Part shown: positions 36,146 to 63,063 of the stretch, in pieces
Layout: every line of letters begins with the position of its first letter
How positions within the stretch are numbered: position 1 is the first letter of the stretch
Assembly (NCBI RefSeq): GCF_038396675.1
Contig: NC_088931.1
Span: forward strand, 38,947,501-39,011,500
Origin: Hydra vulgaris
Taxonomy: Eukaryota; Cnidaria; Hydrozoa; Anthoathecata; Hydridae
Reading direction: 5' to 3'
Length of the DNA stretch: 64,000 nt
Program-made: the position numbers and the translations under genes
The notes under the pieces: generated by a model
Database searches by the model: none
Told to the model about the DNA's origin: nothing
Seen by the model: only the letters and a program-made list of their open reading frames with translations

Positions 36146-36522
36146 GGGTGACGGGAACAATGTCGAAAAATGAATTTCGAAATAGTTTCGAATATATTAA
36201 AAAAGCCTAATATAGCAAAAAAAAAAAGAATAGTGTTGCAAATAATAAAAGGAATAATGTCGCAAATAGTAAAAACGGACCCATAGATTCATTTGCGACA
36301 CTATTCCGTTTTTTTTTGTTTTCGACACTATTCATTAAACTCCTTTGCAACATTATTCCTTCTTATATTTCAACACAATTCATTAAATTCATTTGCGACA
36401 TTGTTCCTTATTCTGTTATTCGACAACCAATCATGCAACAATTTGCGACACTATCCCTTTTTCACATTTTCGACAATCAAATTTGCGACTATCAAAATTT
36501 TTCGTCATTATTCCTGTCACCC
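36146..36522. mobile_element. MITE with exact 8-bp target duplication and internal TTTGCGACA motifs
   Basis: The duplication ATTATAAC is at 36138-36145 and 36523-36530. The ends GGGTGACGGGAACAATG and, reversed, GGGTGACAGGAATAATG differ at two bases. The interior carries about seven copies of a word like TTTGCGACACTATTCC at irregular 40-60 bp steps, in both orientations. It lies in the intron of the hAT-derived gene. Confidence 0.85.
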
Positions 36523-36846
36523 ATTATAACATGTAATTAATAGTTTTGTGAAAATAATTTTTTTTAACAATAACAAAATATATTTTATAACGTGATCGAA
36601 CCTTTGAGATGAGAACTTATAAGATGATATTATTGAAACATTTTTAGTTTTAAAAATTGTTATTGAAAAAATATACTATAAATTAAGTTATTTATTAGTT
36701 CCCAAAATTATGGTATTATCCAGAACATGCATTACTGCGTTAAAGTGACTGTCATATCATGCGACTTTAGTCAATTATAAAATGTTATTACGTTTTACAT
36801 TTCGTGACTTTTGAATAATAGGGTTCAATCTCCATTTTTTGACGTT

Positions 36847-37052
36847 GGGAATTGACCATAAATTACGCAATGCTAATTTTCACTAATAAACAAGACAGAA
36901 TAATCAAAAGTTTTCACTTGCGGCGCCTAAAGTTAAAAAAAAAATGAAAATAGCGTATTAAGTTTAGTGAAAATCGCCGAGTTAAAGAACTTAAGAACTC
37001 CTACTACTGTTTTTCAAATAAATTTAGTGTTGCGTAATTTATGGACGATCCC
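36847..37052. mobile_element. Short foldback MITE
   Basis: The ends GGGAATTGACCATAAATTAC and, reversed, GGGATCGTCCATAAATTACG continue as GCAA-GCTAATTT-like text for about 34 bp. No clear target duplication is seen. It is followed after only 8 nt by a second foldback. Confidence 0.7.
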
Positions 37053-37060
37053 TTGAGAGA

Positions 37061-37234
37061 ATTGAAGGGTTTAGTGCTAAAAGTACTTAAGTCACAAAGT
37101 AAATGTTTTGAGAAAATTTACTTTGATCAGCCATTTTAAATCCTTGTTTTGAAGTGTTATATCTCTGATCAAACTAAATTTTCTCAAAACATTAATTTTG
37201 TGACTTGAGTACTTTTAGCACTAAGCCCTTCAAT
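37061..37234. repeat. Foldback with 69-nt arms
   Basis: Arms 37061-37129 and 37166-37234 (ATTGAAGGGTTTAGTGCTAA...) are complementary with only a few mismatches around a 36-nt loop. It stands next to the previous MITE. Confidence 0.85.
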
Positions 37235-37960
37235 TTAACTTGCGATTTTAAGTTATTTAATTATCCGTTGTTTATATTGATCAAATATGTATATTTTTTA
37301 ATGTTATTTATGTTTTATAATTTATTTTACATTATTAATTGTATTATTTTTAAACTTGCTTGTTTACAAATTAGTTGATAGTTCCAACTTTATTAAACAA
37401 GGTTGAAATTAACAATGAAAAAGAAAAACATACATTTTAAATATTATATAAATAACAATAATAAGATTAATATACTAAAGTTATATAATTTTAAATGCAA
37501 AACTATTATAAATAAATACAAAAAATTGAACTTTTTCACTATGCACATTGGGAGATAGAACCTTATAATTCTCATCTACTGATATGCTATTTTGTCTTAA
37601 ACCAATTTATATTACTTAATAAATAATAAAAAATGTGTGTTCTTAGCAATCAATTAAACAAATTTGATGTTTTGATTATTTAATTTAACGAAGTTAACAA
37701 ATTTTTACTTTTGATTTAAAAAATTTATAAGGGTATAACAAATTTTTTAAATTCTTTCAACATTACAAAAGTGAGATAGAACCCTAATATTCTAACATCA
37801 CAATTTACAAGATTTAAAAATTATTTCAAGTCTAATAACTTTACTTGGATAAATATTTAATTTAATAAACCAAAAATATAATATTTTTTTTTTGCTTTTA
37901 ACTAAAATGGAATCGATTGACAATGAAACAAAAAAATTTAACTAATTTATAAACCCTTAC
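37235..37960. other. Intron DNA, no feature seen
   Basis: AT-rich intron of the hAT-derived gene. No coding text or strong repeats are seen. Confidence 0.4.
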
Positions 37961-38281
37961 ACTGTTGGCTACTCCATCTTCATTTTTGCCTTCATTTTCT
38001 AATTGAATTGCATGTTGATGAGTTGCTCCTGACAAATGTCTACAAATACTATCTTTTTTAACATAATTGGTGCCATTTATAAACCGTATAGCAGCTGCCC
38101 TCACGGCACCTTTGGTTTTGGATAAGATTTTCTGTTGATGAAGCTTACATAAACTACATATGATTTTAATGACATAAATCTTCCCTTTTTCTGTGAGTGT
38201 TTTAATTTGAAAAACATCAGCAAAGTCCCAAGACTTAAAAGTTTTCAAAGTAATTTTTTGGTTCTTCAAAATACAATCCAT

Positions 38282-39069
38282 TATTGAACTTCAAACAATT
38301 TGGAGAGAATAAAAATATACTAGGTTTTGATATTCTAGTTTGTCTTGATTTATATAGAAAAATACATAGTCATTAGTAAAGAATAAAGACTGTCATTAAA
38401 CTAAAACATGCCTTAGTTTTAAATTAACGGAGTCGGCAATGTGCGCATGCATAATGAAACCTCCGTTGTATAAATATATTTAACGTAATATTTGTGTCAT
38501 CAGCGGATGTTATAGTCTACTGGTGATGTCTTTAACTTTATAATATAACTTGATTTATGAAGAAGAAGAAAAGTTTATTGAATCTCACGCAGTTAAACAA
38601 ATTGTCTTCTTTCAAAAATTTTGAGTAACAGGTAACTTTCTTTTCTTATGTACCGGCCCCCTCCCACTGTATATGTTAAAGTTAAAGGTATCCATATACT
38701 TTTAACTAATAAAAAAACAAAGAGTAATAATTAATGAAGAATTAATTTTATGTAAATTAAAAATAAATTATTCATATACTGGCACATTTTTTTAATATCT
38801 TGAAAAAATGTCTTCATATTTTTGTTTTCAGAGATTACAGAATATAAATGTTTTTTGTAATATTGATTTGTATTGAGTTTTTTTACTGTATTTTTTATTA
38901 AAATCATCTGCAAAAAATATTTAGTTAAGGATTGGCGAACTTTTTTTATTTTGTAAAATATTTAGATAAAAGGTTAGCGTAAAATTACGTTGAATATAAT
39001 CGTTATAAAAAGATAAAAATATCATCGCAATAAAAAGTTACATCAATTATTTTTAACGTAACTGCTTTT
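38282..39069. other. 5' flank of the hAT-derived gene
   Basis: It contains the likely hAT terminus ending at 38669 (CACTG before TATATGTT). No gene is seen to the right. Confidence 0.4.
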
Positions 39070-39265
39070 AAACTTTTGTAACAAATATTTTTACATGTCG
39101 TCAAAAGTTAATGTGGTTTTTTTAAAAATTAATTGCTTCTTTTATCTTACCGATAATTGAAAAGTTAAAAAATGATAAAAAGTAGCTTAACCAAAATCGC
39201 TATAGGCGTACGTAAAAATCGCTTAAGACGTACGTAAATTGCTCTAGGCATAACGGTTTAAAACA
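39070..39265. repeat. Dispersed repeat, copy of the right part of the 43136-43980 element
   Basis: TTTTGTAACAAATATTTTTA, TCAAAAGTTAATGTG, AATTGCTTCTTTTATCTTAC and the closing AAACAAAGCCTG have close counterparts at about 43790-43980. It probably is the end of a related non-autonomous element whose left end I could not find. Confidence 0.7.
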
Positions 39266-39275
39266 AAGCCTGTAT

Positions 39276-40494
<1,219 letters not shown>

Positions 40495-40572
<78 letters not shown>
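40495..40572. repeat. (TA)n microsatellite
   Basis: This alternating TA run is about 400 bp upstream of the proposed start of the intron-rich gene. Confidence 0.97.
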
Positions 40573-40573
<1 letters not shown>

Positions 40574-40980
40574 CATAAATAAAATAAATATAATTAGAAT
40601 ATAAATATAAGTCTATAAATAGAATAAATATAATATAATTCTATAAATAGAATAGAAAAAACTAATTGCAAAGGTGTGAAAAGCAATTGAGATTTGCTAG
40701 CATTATTTATATATTGGTATAAAAATGTTTAAATCATGTAAACATTTGTTTTGAATTCTGATTTTTTTTAAATATTTTATTATTTTTTGAATTATTGTAT
40801 GCATATTAGTGTAAAAGGTTATTTATTCATAATTGGTTTCAGTTTCTAGCAGAATTCAAAAAGGTTTCATATTTTTAAATAAGCTGTTGTTAGCATTGTT
40901 TATTTTGTTATACACACTTTTGATTATAATTCATATTAAGAGGATTTTTCCAAATTTTTGATTTGAACTAAATAAACAAC

Positions 40981-56712
<15,732 letters not shown>

Positions 56713-56724
<12 letters not shown>

Positions 56725-56738
56725 TTATATGCCGAGTT
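56713..56738 (+). other. Stem-loop covering the stop codon of the large gene
   Basis: ACTCGGCAT (56714-56722) pairs with ATGCCGAGT (56729-56737) around AATTAT, placing the TAA stop (56722-56724) at the top of the stem. It may be chance, or affect the 3' end of the message. Confidence 0.55.
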
Positions 56739-56879
56739 TTTCTTTCCCATTAAAAAAAATAATTTAACATTATTTTGAAAAAACAAAATTTTATTTATTT
56801 AATTTTATTTAATATTCTTTTTGTATAAATATCTTAAATTCTTTATTACAAATTTATAGCAATTTTATTTAATTTTTAA

Positions 56880-56885
56880 AATAAA
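56880..56885 (+). terminator. Polyadenylation signal AATAAA
   Basis: It lies about 156 nt after the stop codon of the large gene and is the best candidate for its 3' end. Confidence 0.45.
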
Positions 56886-58130
56886 AGTTGTTTATTCAAA
56901 TGAATTCTCGGGGGGTGGGGGGGGGGAATAATAACTAAACAATTAAAAAAAAAAAGCCTACAAAATTCATACTTTATTGTATATTGCTAAATTGCAACGG
57001 TTCTATAGTTACGATACCATAGTAAAATGCGGTTCATTGGAAATATTCTGGAAAATAAAACTTAATTAAAAAGTTAACAATAAAGTCTTCATTGTTAATT
57101 TACGTAAAGTATTTACCAAATCAGAGCATATTAGTCATCAACGCTGAGATCCGAAAAACAGCCTAATAAATATCTAACAAAGCAGGTAACAAAGTAGGTA
57201 TGGTGAATGTTTTAAAAAGTTGCAAAAAGTTAATTGCAACAACTTTTTAAAACACCTTCGTGCTTTAAATCAATGTTTTCGGTTTAATTAAAATATTATA
57301 CAATCCTGGTTTTATTTTTTAATTTTTTTTTACATTTGTTGTTTATCTTAATACTTTATATTTACTATAAATATATACGCGGAGACTCAAGATCGTTATC
57401 TAAACCTAATACCGACTAAATTTATTTAAAACTTCTCCCAAATGGGAATAGATGTTTTGATTTATAAAAACATTCTAATTTTAGAAGTTCATTTTATCAA
57501 GAGTGTAAACTTGGTATTTATTGAAGATAATATGTTTATAACTAGTAATTAGCAGTTAATTTATTAGAAATTATTAGGATATGAATTAATGCTTGGAATG
57601 TTTCAGAGAAACAATTTTAATTTTTATATATTTCGTTTTATTTACATAAAGTTTGGTATTTATTCTTAGCCTAAGAAAAGTATACCTCAAGGAATTTTTT
57701 CCATATGGTACATCATAATTTTTTTTAACTTTATGAAACTAAAAATAGAACCATAATATTGTTATTTTTATTATCGAGGTTTGATGCAACAAATATAAAC
57801 GTCGCGGCGTTGGTTTATCTTGCGCCTTCACACTTAGCAAAATTATTAACATAAGAACTGGAGTGTTACCATAAAATAGGATCTGTTCTTTATCTCCTTA
57901 AAAGGAATAAAGAACAGATTGGCTTTTTTTTATTATTCATTTTTGCTCTTATATATTCAAGTAAAAATAAAAAATAATCGTAATACATAGATCAAATATA
58001 AGAACACGGATTCTCGTAGAGGGCCTAGTGGTCCTGTCGTCGAAAACCGTTTACAATATTTAAAAATCCTCAAGAACCGTTGACAGTATTTAAAAATCGT
58101 TTACAAAACATATTGATTATCAAAAAACAA
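56886..58130. other. Intergenic DNA, no gene seen
   Basis: A G-rich run (about 56910-56927) and a hairpin at 57881-57919 (ATCTGTTCTTTAT arms, one bulge), followed by a T-run, are the only structures. The hairpin plus T-tract resembles a bacterial terminator but has no matching gene. Confidence 0.5.
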
Positions 58131-58137
58131 AAAAAGC

Positions 58138-58970
58138 TTAAAAATATACAAGTATGTTATCTAGCGAGATAATTTTATTTAGTTTACTTTTATAAGTTGC
58201 GTAACTCGAAACTATTTTGTTCCGCAGAAAAGCGCCACGAAATGAAATAAAGAATCTTCCAAAATTTGTATGTGAATAAGGTTTGTAAATCAAATTATCA
58301 TTTCTTAAGTTATATATAGTTTTCTTTTTGATCAAATATAAATTATGGAATGATATCGGAGTAATACTTACTTTACATTTAAACATAAAACAAAGAACAT
58401 TAAATACATTTTGTTGGTATAAATTAAGAACATTCATTTCAGTTCAGAGAGGGTTTGCATGAGTATAACGATCTTTAAAATTAATTACACGTGCAAGATT
58501 CTACTGATGCCGATAGAGGGGTTCAACTTACTTTTTTTAGCACTACCCCAAGCAATATTTGCATAGTTAATATAGCAATGGATAAATGAGTAATAAAATT
58601 AATTAAATTATGTTTTTTAACAAAGTTTCTTGTCTATTACTCCAATATTTTTTGAGATTTTAGTACATAGAGTTGTTATGTGATTTCCCCATGTAAGGTT
58701 TTTGTCAATTAGAATTCTAAGGAAAGGAATTACACTTGCTCTCTCTATCTGTATTTTATCAATAAATATTGAAGGCAAATCCCTTGGTAGCAGACTCTTT
58801 TTTGATTTTAGATAAAAGAGTCTATTTTGTTTTCTCAATGTTAATTGAAAGTTTGTTAGATTTAAAACAGTTCGAGATTTTTACTAATTCAGTGTTCATA
58901 TCTTGAAAAAGAGCACTAATGCTTTATTCGACAAAAAAAGATTAGTGTCAGCAGCATACATTACTGCCGT
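58138..58970 (-). pseudogene. Non-LTR retrotransposon, 3' half (RT end and C-terminus)
   Basis: On the minus strand from 58970: VMYAADTNLFLSNK, the second catalytic RT motif (YADD) changed to YAAD, then NCFKSNKLSINIEKTK, IQIERASVIPFLRILIDKNL with TWGNHI, and after a gap with shifts LNLYQQNVFNVLCFMFKCKV, YNLRNDNLIYKPYSH and GRFFISFRGAFLRNKI, stop near 58138. This is the tail of the element whose 5' half lies at 60541-62485. The RT core before the motif is gone, replaced by the insertion at 59050-60516. Confidence 0.8.
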
Positions 58971-59026
58971 TGATTTAGTGGCTTTAAATAAATCACACCG
59001 TTGTCGTTGATTTAGTGGCTTTAAAT
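58968..59026. repeat. 22-bp direct repeat, 37-nt period
   Basis: CGTTGATTTAGTGGCTTTAA plus AT occurs at 58968-58989 and 59005-59026, at the junction between the retrotransposon relic and the coding relic on the plus strand. Confidence 0.85.
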
Positions 59027-59049
59027 GCTTCACACGAGTGAAAGGCTAA

Positions 59050-60516
59050 TTCGTTGTAATCGTTAAGAAGATCAAAATGAACTTCGATTAAAAACACAAA
59101 TGGGTTATCGGTTTCACGGATACAAGACATATTTGAAAACATTCCTGTTTTTGCATGGGATTGGTTGTAAACGTCTCCGTCTACTACGCATTAAGTTTGG
59201 AATTGCTCCTCATAGACATGGCAATACTGGAAGACAACCCAAAAATACTTGTACAAAAGTAGATGCCATAGCAGTTGTTCAATTTATAATGAATTATGCT
59301 GAAAATAATGCACTAATAAATTTCTACCCGGAAAAACTCGAGGAATAAGATTTCATCGGATGATGCTTCTTCCGTCATGGGAGACAAAAAAAAGCATACA
59401 TGAAAAATATAAATCCGCATGTGAATTGTCTGGAATGCATTCGCTGCAAATTATAGCTTTCTCGAAGATTTGGAGAATGACCTTGCCTTTTATTGTTATT
59501 CAACGTCCGTGCTCGGACTTATGCAGTGTGTGTCAGAATAATACTACAAAAATGTCTGAAATGGTTAAGCTAGAAGTAGAAGTCAAACAAGAGCGTATTA
59601 CTGAGATGTTAAAACATCTAAAGTTAGTTGAGAAAGAGCGTTCCGTTTATCATGATTGTATTAAACTGGCGGAAAAAAATGAAATTTCACACATTTCTTT
59701 TGACTATGCACAGCAAATCTTTCTACCAAACTTACCTGATCAACCTGGACCTATCAATTTCTTAACTCCGTTTAAAGTTGGGATTTTTGGTATTGCAAAT
59801 GAATCGGCCTGTGTTCAGCACAATTATGTGATACCGGAAAACATGTTAACCGGAAAAGGGTGCAAGTTGTATTTTAAGTATGATTCATCACTACCTTGCT
59901 GAACATAAATGTTCCACCAAAGATACCCTGTATTGCCATGCTGACAACTGCGTAGGGCAAAATAAAAACAACATTGTAATGCAGTATTTCTCTTGGAGAG
60001 TAGCTGTTGGATTAAAACAAAAAATAACTATTATGTTTTTGCCTGTTGGTCACATGAAATTCTCTCCAGATGCAGGATTTGGAATTCTGAAATCCAAGTT
60101 TCGGCGAAGTGAAGCAGTTTCGGTCAAAGAGTTTACTGCATGCATCGAAGCTAGTACTCCAATTTTAAAATTGAATTAATCAGTCATCGTCTGTGACGAG
60201 AATGATTCAATTTTGTTCCAACATATGATTGGCAAGAACAGCTTTCACTTAATTTTAAAACGATTCCTAATATTAAGCAATGGCACTCTTTCACATTTCA
60301 ATTTGATAAACCTGGAGTGATTACTTGTAAGATTGATTCGGACAGTGCGTAGGTAGAATTCCAAATATCGCAACATCAACTCATCTCAAAAATTACCACG
60401 CCACAAATATTACAACCTAAACTTCTCTCACCAGAAAGACAATGGTATCTCTACGATAACATCCGAATTTTTGTCCCAGAATTATATTATTCGGATTATA
60501 TCAAAAGTTATTGTTA
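59050..60516 (+). pseudogene. DUF7869-like multi-copy gene relic
   Basis: Plus-strand pieces in order: LKTQMGYRFHGYKTYLKTFL with FLHGIG, RHGNTGRQPKN, a frameshift, RFHRMMLLPSWETKKSIHEK, PFIVIQRPCSDLCSVCQNNT, ISHISFDYAQQIFLPNLPDQ with PGPINFLTPFKVGIFGI, a second shift, HYLAEHKCSTKDTLYCHADN with CVGQNKNNIVMQYFSWRV, LPVGHMKFSPDAGFGILKSK, a third shift, WHSFTFQFDKPGVITCK and LLSPERQWYLYDNIR. This is the complete layout of a family very common in cnidarians, sponges and fish that ends in the domain I know as DUF7869. HADNC-GQNKNN and GH-KFSPD are its hallmarks. It is suspected to be transposon-derived. Three shifts and one stop make this copy dead. Confidence 0.75.
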
Positions 60517-60540
60517 ACTTTGATAACTTTAGGCAAGTTT

Positions 60541-62485
60541 TTATTTTATGATTTCCTGTAATTTCATTTAAAATTTGCCATGTGCGCTTTGAATTATGCT
60601 TGAATTTATCTAGCAAGTTTGCGTAGTATTTTTTTTTTTTAAGTTTTTTCTTTGACTCTCGAATTGCTTTATATAAATTTTATAAATTAACTTACTTTTT
60701 TCTGATTTTTATTTCAAATATCTAATATAAAGTTTTTTTTATTCTGATATAATATAATATAATATTTTTTTATTCTAATATAAAGTTTAATTTTAGTAGA
60801 TTTCCTGAGAGCTTCTGTAATCCAAGGTGATTTGATAAATTTATTTGTTAAAGTTATTTTTTTCCTAGGAAAGTTTGCACCATATTTTCAAAGAAAGTTT
60901 TATAAAATGAGTTAAAACATAAATTTACGTTAAAGGAAGTATTAATATGGTTCCAGTGAAGCAACGATAACACAGGTCAGCAAAAAAAAATTTTTTTTCT
61001 GGTGCCGAGCAAACAATTTGTTTTTTGTATAGCATTTCTCATTTTGATTTCAAATATGCAACTCTTTTTTTACCATCAGGTCAAGTTGTAAAGATATTTA
61101 GGTTCAAATCTTAAGTATTTATGGTAAAGTCCCTAATATTGTCGAAAAAAAAGTTATTCAAAAGTATGTCAACCTGGGTCTCAAAAGAAGCGTATTTTCA
61201 TAGAGATTTTCAAAATGTTATTCATTTGTAATAAAAATAAGTATTTTGTGTATTTTTGGTGAATATCATTCTGTTGACTTTTTTTTAAGAGTCTGTAGCA
61301 TTTTTTCACATAATTTTTTTGTCAATAAATTTTAAGGAAAAATTATTAATGTTTTCTAAAATCTCTATGAAGATACGCTTCTTTTGAGACCCAGGTTGAC
61401 ATACTTTTGAATAACTTTTTATTCGACAATATTAGGGACTTTACCCTAAATACTTAAGATTTGAACCTAAATATCTTTAGAACTTGACCTGATGGTAAAA
61501 AAAGAGTTACATATTTGAAATCAAAATGAGAAATGCTATACAAAAAACAAATTGTTTGCTCGGCACCAAAAAAAATTTTTTTTTTTGTTGACCTGTGTAA
61601 TTATTCTTTGAACGACGTAACATTTGCTGCATTAAAACAGCGTTTAAAGAAAACTTGCTTTAGTTTCAACATTTATTGAGAAAAAAATTGGAAAATGATC
61701 TTAGATGTCATTTTAAATTACACCTTTTTTAAGAGATCCATTAAATATATCTGTCGTTATTATGTTATCTATTAATGAAGCTGATGTTATCAATGGAATT
61801 GCACCATTTTCAAATATATCGTTGTAATATTTTTTAATTCCGGAATTTGCGTAATACTCAAACGGATTTAAGTTAATGTCACCTATTATGTAGTCTAATA
61901 CTTTTCATTAGTACTTTTCTTTATTATTTTTATATTGATAAATGAATTAAAATTGTTAATGTCCCAAGCTGGTGGTCGGTAGCAACAACTTAAAAGTATA
62001 TTTTTGGGGTTTTTAGCTAAAATTTCAATTGTTAGTACCACTTTGTCGGCATCAGAAAAACTCATGTCAGGCCTATTAATAAACCTCATTCTTTCGTTTA
62101 CGTAAAATAAAACTCCATCTCCGCGCTTATTAGTATGACGTGCAAAGTGTTTGATTTTAAAACCTGGAAGATAGAAATTTGAATTAGAATTAACATCGTC
62201 AGAGCTACAGCAGGTTTCTGTAATGCAAATTACGCTAAAAATATTGAACATTTCCTCAATATTATTGCAAAAAGTTTCAAACTTATTTTTTAAACTTCTT
62301 ATGTTATAATGTATAACATCAAAGTGGTCTCGCCCAAGAAATTCTTTTATTTCGTTGTTATAAAAATAAAAACAATAAAGCATCTGCTTTATTAAAATAG
62401 TTTGAATCAGGATAATGAGATAATAAAAACTATACTCTTTCAGATTTTTCGGTACGCAATAAAGCAAGGGATATTTCCCGATCAA
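60541..62485 (-). pseudogene. Non-LTR retrotransposon, 5' half (APE endonuclease and linker)
   Basis: From 62485 on the minus strand: FDVIHYNIRSLKNKFETFCN, VICITETCCSSDD (TETW with Trp lost), HTNKRGDGVLFYVNERMRF, NILLSCCYRPPAWD, a shift near 61900, VLDYIIGDINLNPFEYYANS (the GDFN block as GDIN), SASLIDNIITTDIFNGSLKK, and DHFPIFF at about 61695. After a foldback insertion (60970-61598) the linker resumes: HWNHINTSFNVNLCFNSFYK, NKFIKSPWITEALRKS, KKYYANLLDKFKHNSKRTWQ with ILNEITG. It is collinear with the 3' half at 58138-58970. It is dead through shifts and two insertions. Confidence 0.83.
60970..61598. mobile_element. Foldback element with about 235-nt arms
   Basis: The left arm starts ACACAGGTCAGCAAAAAA and runs to about 61222. 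The right arm (about 61357-61598) is its inverted copy with few changes, including GTATGTCAACCTGGGTCTCA and GCTCGGCACCA-type text. It interrupts the non-LTR element between the endonuclease and the linker. Terminal repeats make up about three quarters of its length. I could not read a definite target duplication. Confidence 0.85.
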
Positions 62486-62509
62486 CTTAAGATAACTAAA
62501 GTAACACCT

Positions 62510-62610
62510 ATATTTAAAGGAGGAGAAATACTAAAATACAAAAAATACTAAATATATACTAAAATATATATATACTAAATATATACTAAATATATACTAG
62601 AAATACTAAA
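62510..62610. repeat. TACTAAATATA short tandem repeat
   Basis: The words ATACTAAAATATATA and ATATATACTAA recur about six times with small changes, next to the 5' end of the non-LTR relic. Confidence 0.8.
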
Positions 62611-62889
62611 AGAAACCAATTTTGTTGATTATGCAATTATCGTTTTTTTGTTTTTTTTTTGTTTTTAAATTTTTAACAGAAAATACCTTAGAAACCTTGT
62701 GTATGGTTATAGTCGATGTGTATTATCCTTGTTGGTCTCATGTAAAGGTGACGCATTCCAAGTTTCAATAGTTACAATAACAATGAAAACACTAAAGAAA
62801 TTTATATTTAGTGAATGATTCAGACTCTCTTGAATTCCAACAATGACAAAAAACAAAAATCAAAAGTGAAAAAGGTGCTAGAGACTAGA

Positions 62890-63063
62890 TTAGAGATTAG
62901 AAGGCATAGAAATGATGATTAGAGATTAGAGGGCATAAAAATGATGATTAGATATTAGAGGGCATAGAAATGATGATCAGAGATTAGAGGGCATAGAAAT
63001 AATGATCAGAGATTAGAGGGCATAGAAATGATGATCAGAGATTAGAGGGCATAGAAATGATGA
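62890..63063. repeat. Six-copy 29-bp tandem repeat
   Basis: The unit TCAGAGATTAGAGGGCATAG plus AAATGATGA is repeated six times (62890, 62919, 62948, 62977, 63006, 63035). Early copies have TTAG for TCAG and a few substitutions. There are no spacers. Confidence 0.97.

Larger units (their letters stand above)
34809..38281 (-). pseudogene. hAT-derived zinc-finger gene with one intron, truncated
   Basis: Exon 1 (38281-37961) codes for MDCILKNQKITLKTFKSWDF and a C-x2-C...H-x3-H finger (ICSLCKLHQQKI, DSICRHLSGATHQHAIQLE), ending at a GTAAGG donor in phase 0. Exon 2 starts at 35276 after ATTTTAG, also phase 0, and reads CNFFSILSDGSQTRKTGKEK (catalytic Asp region), KELVLVRTDNNGVPIYMV, then [14 protein letters not shown], before a TAA just ahead of the palindromic microsatellite. 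The CxxH, RW and dimerisation blocks are lost. Upstream, GTACCGGCCCCCTCCCACTG ending at 38669 looks like a hAT terminus. The join in frame is notable, but the 3' loss favours a dead transposase. Confidence 0.6.

Noticed and set aside
36293-36540. Two overlapping open frames with repeated RHY and CNI words
   Set aside because: They are produced by the TTTGCGACA repeats of the MITE at 36146-36522.
57881-57930. Hairpin followed by T-run as a bacterial-type terminator
   Set aside because: The sequence is eukaryotic and no gene ends there.
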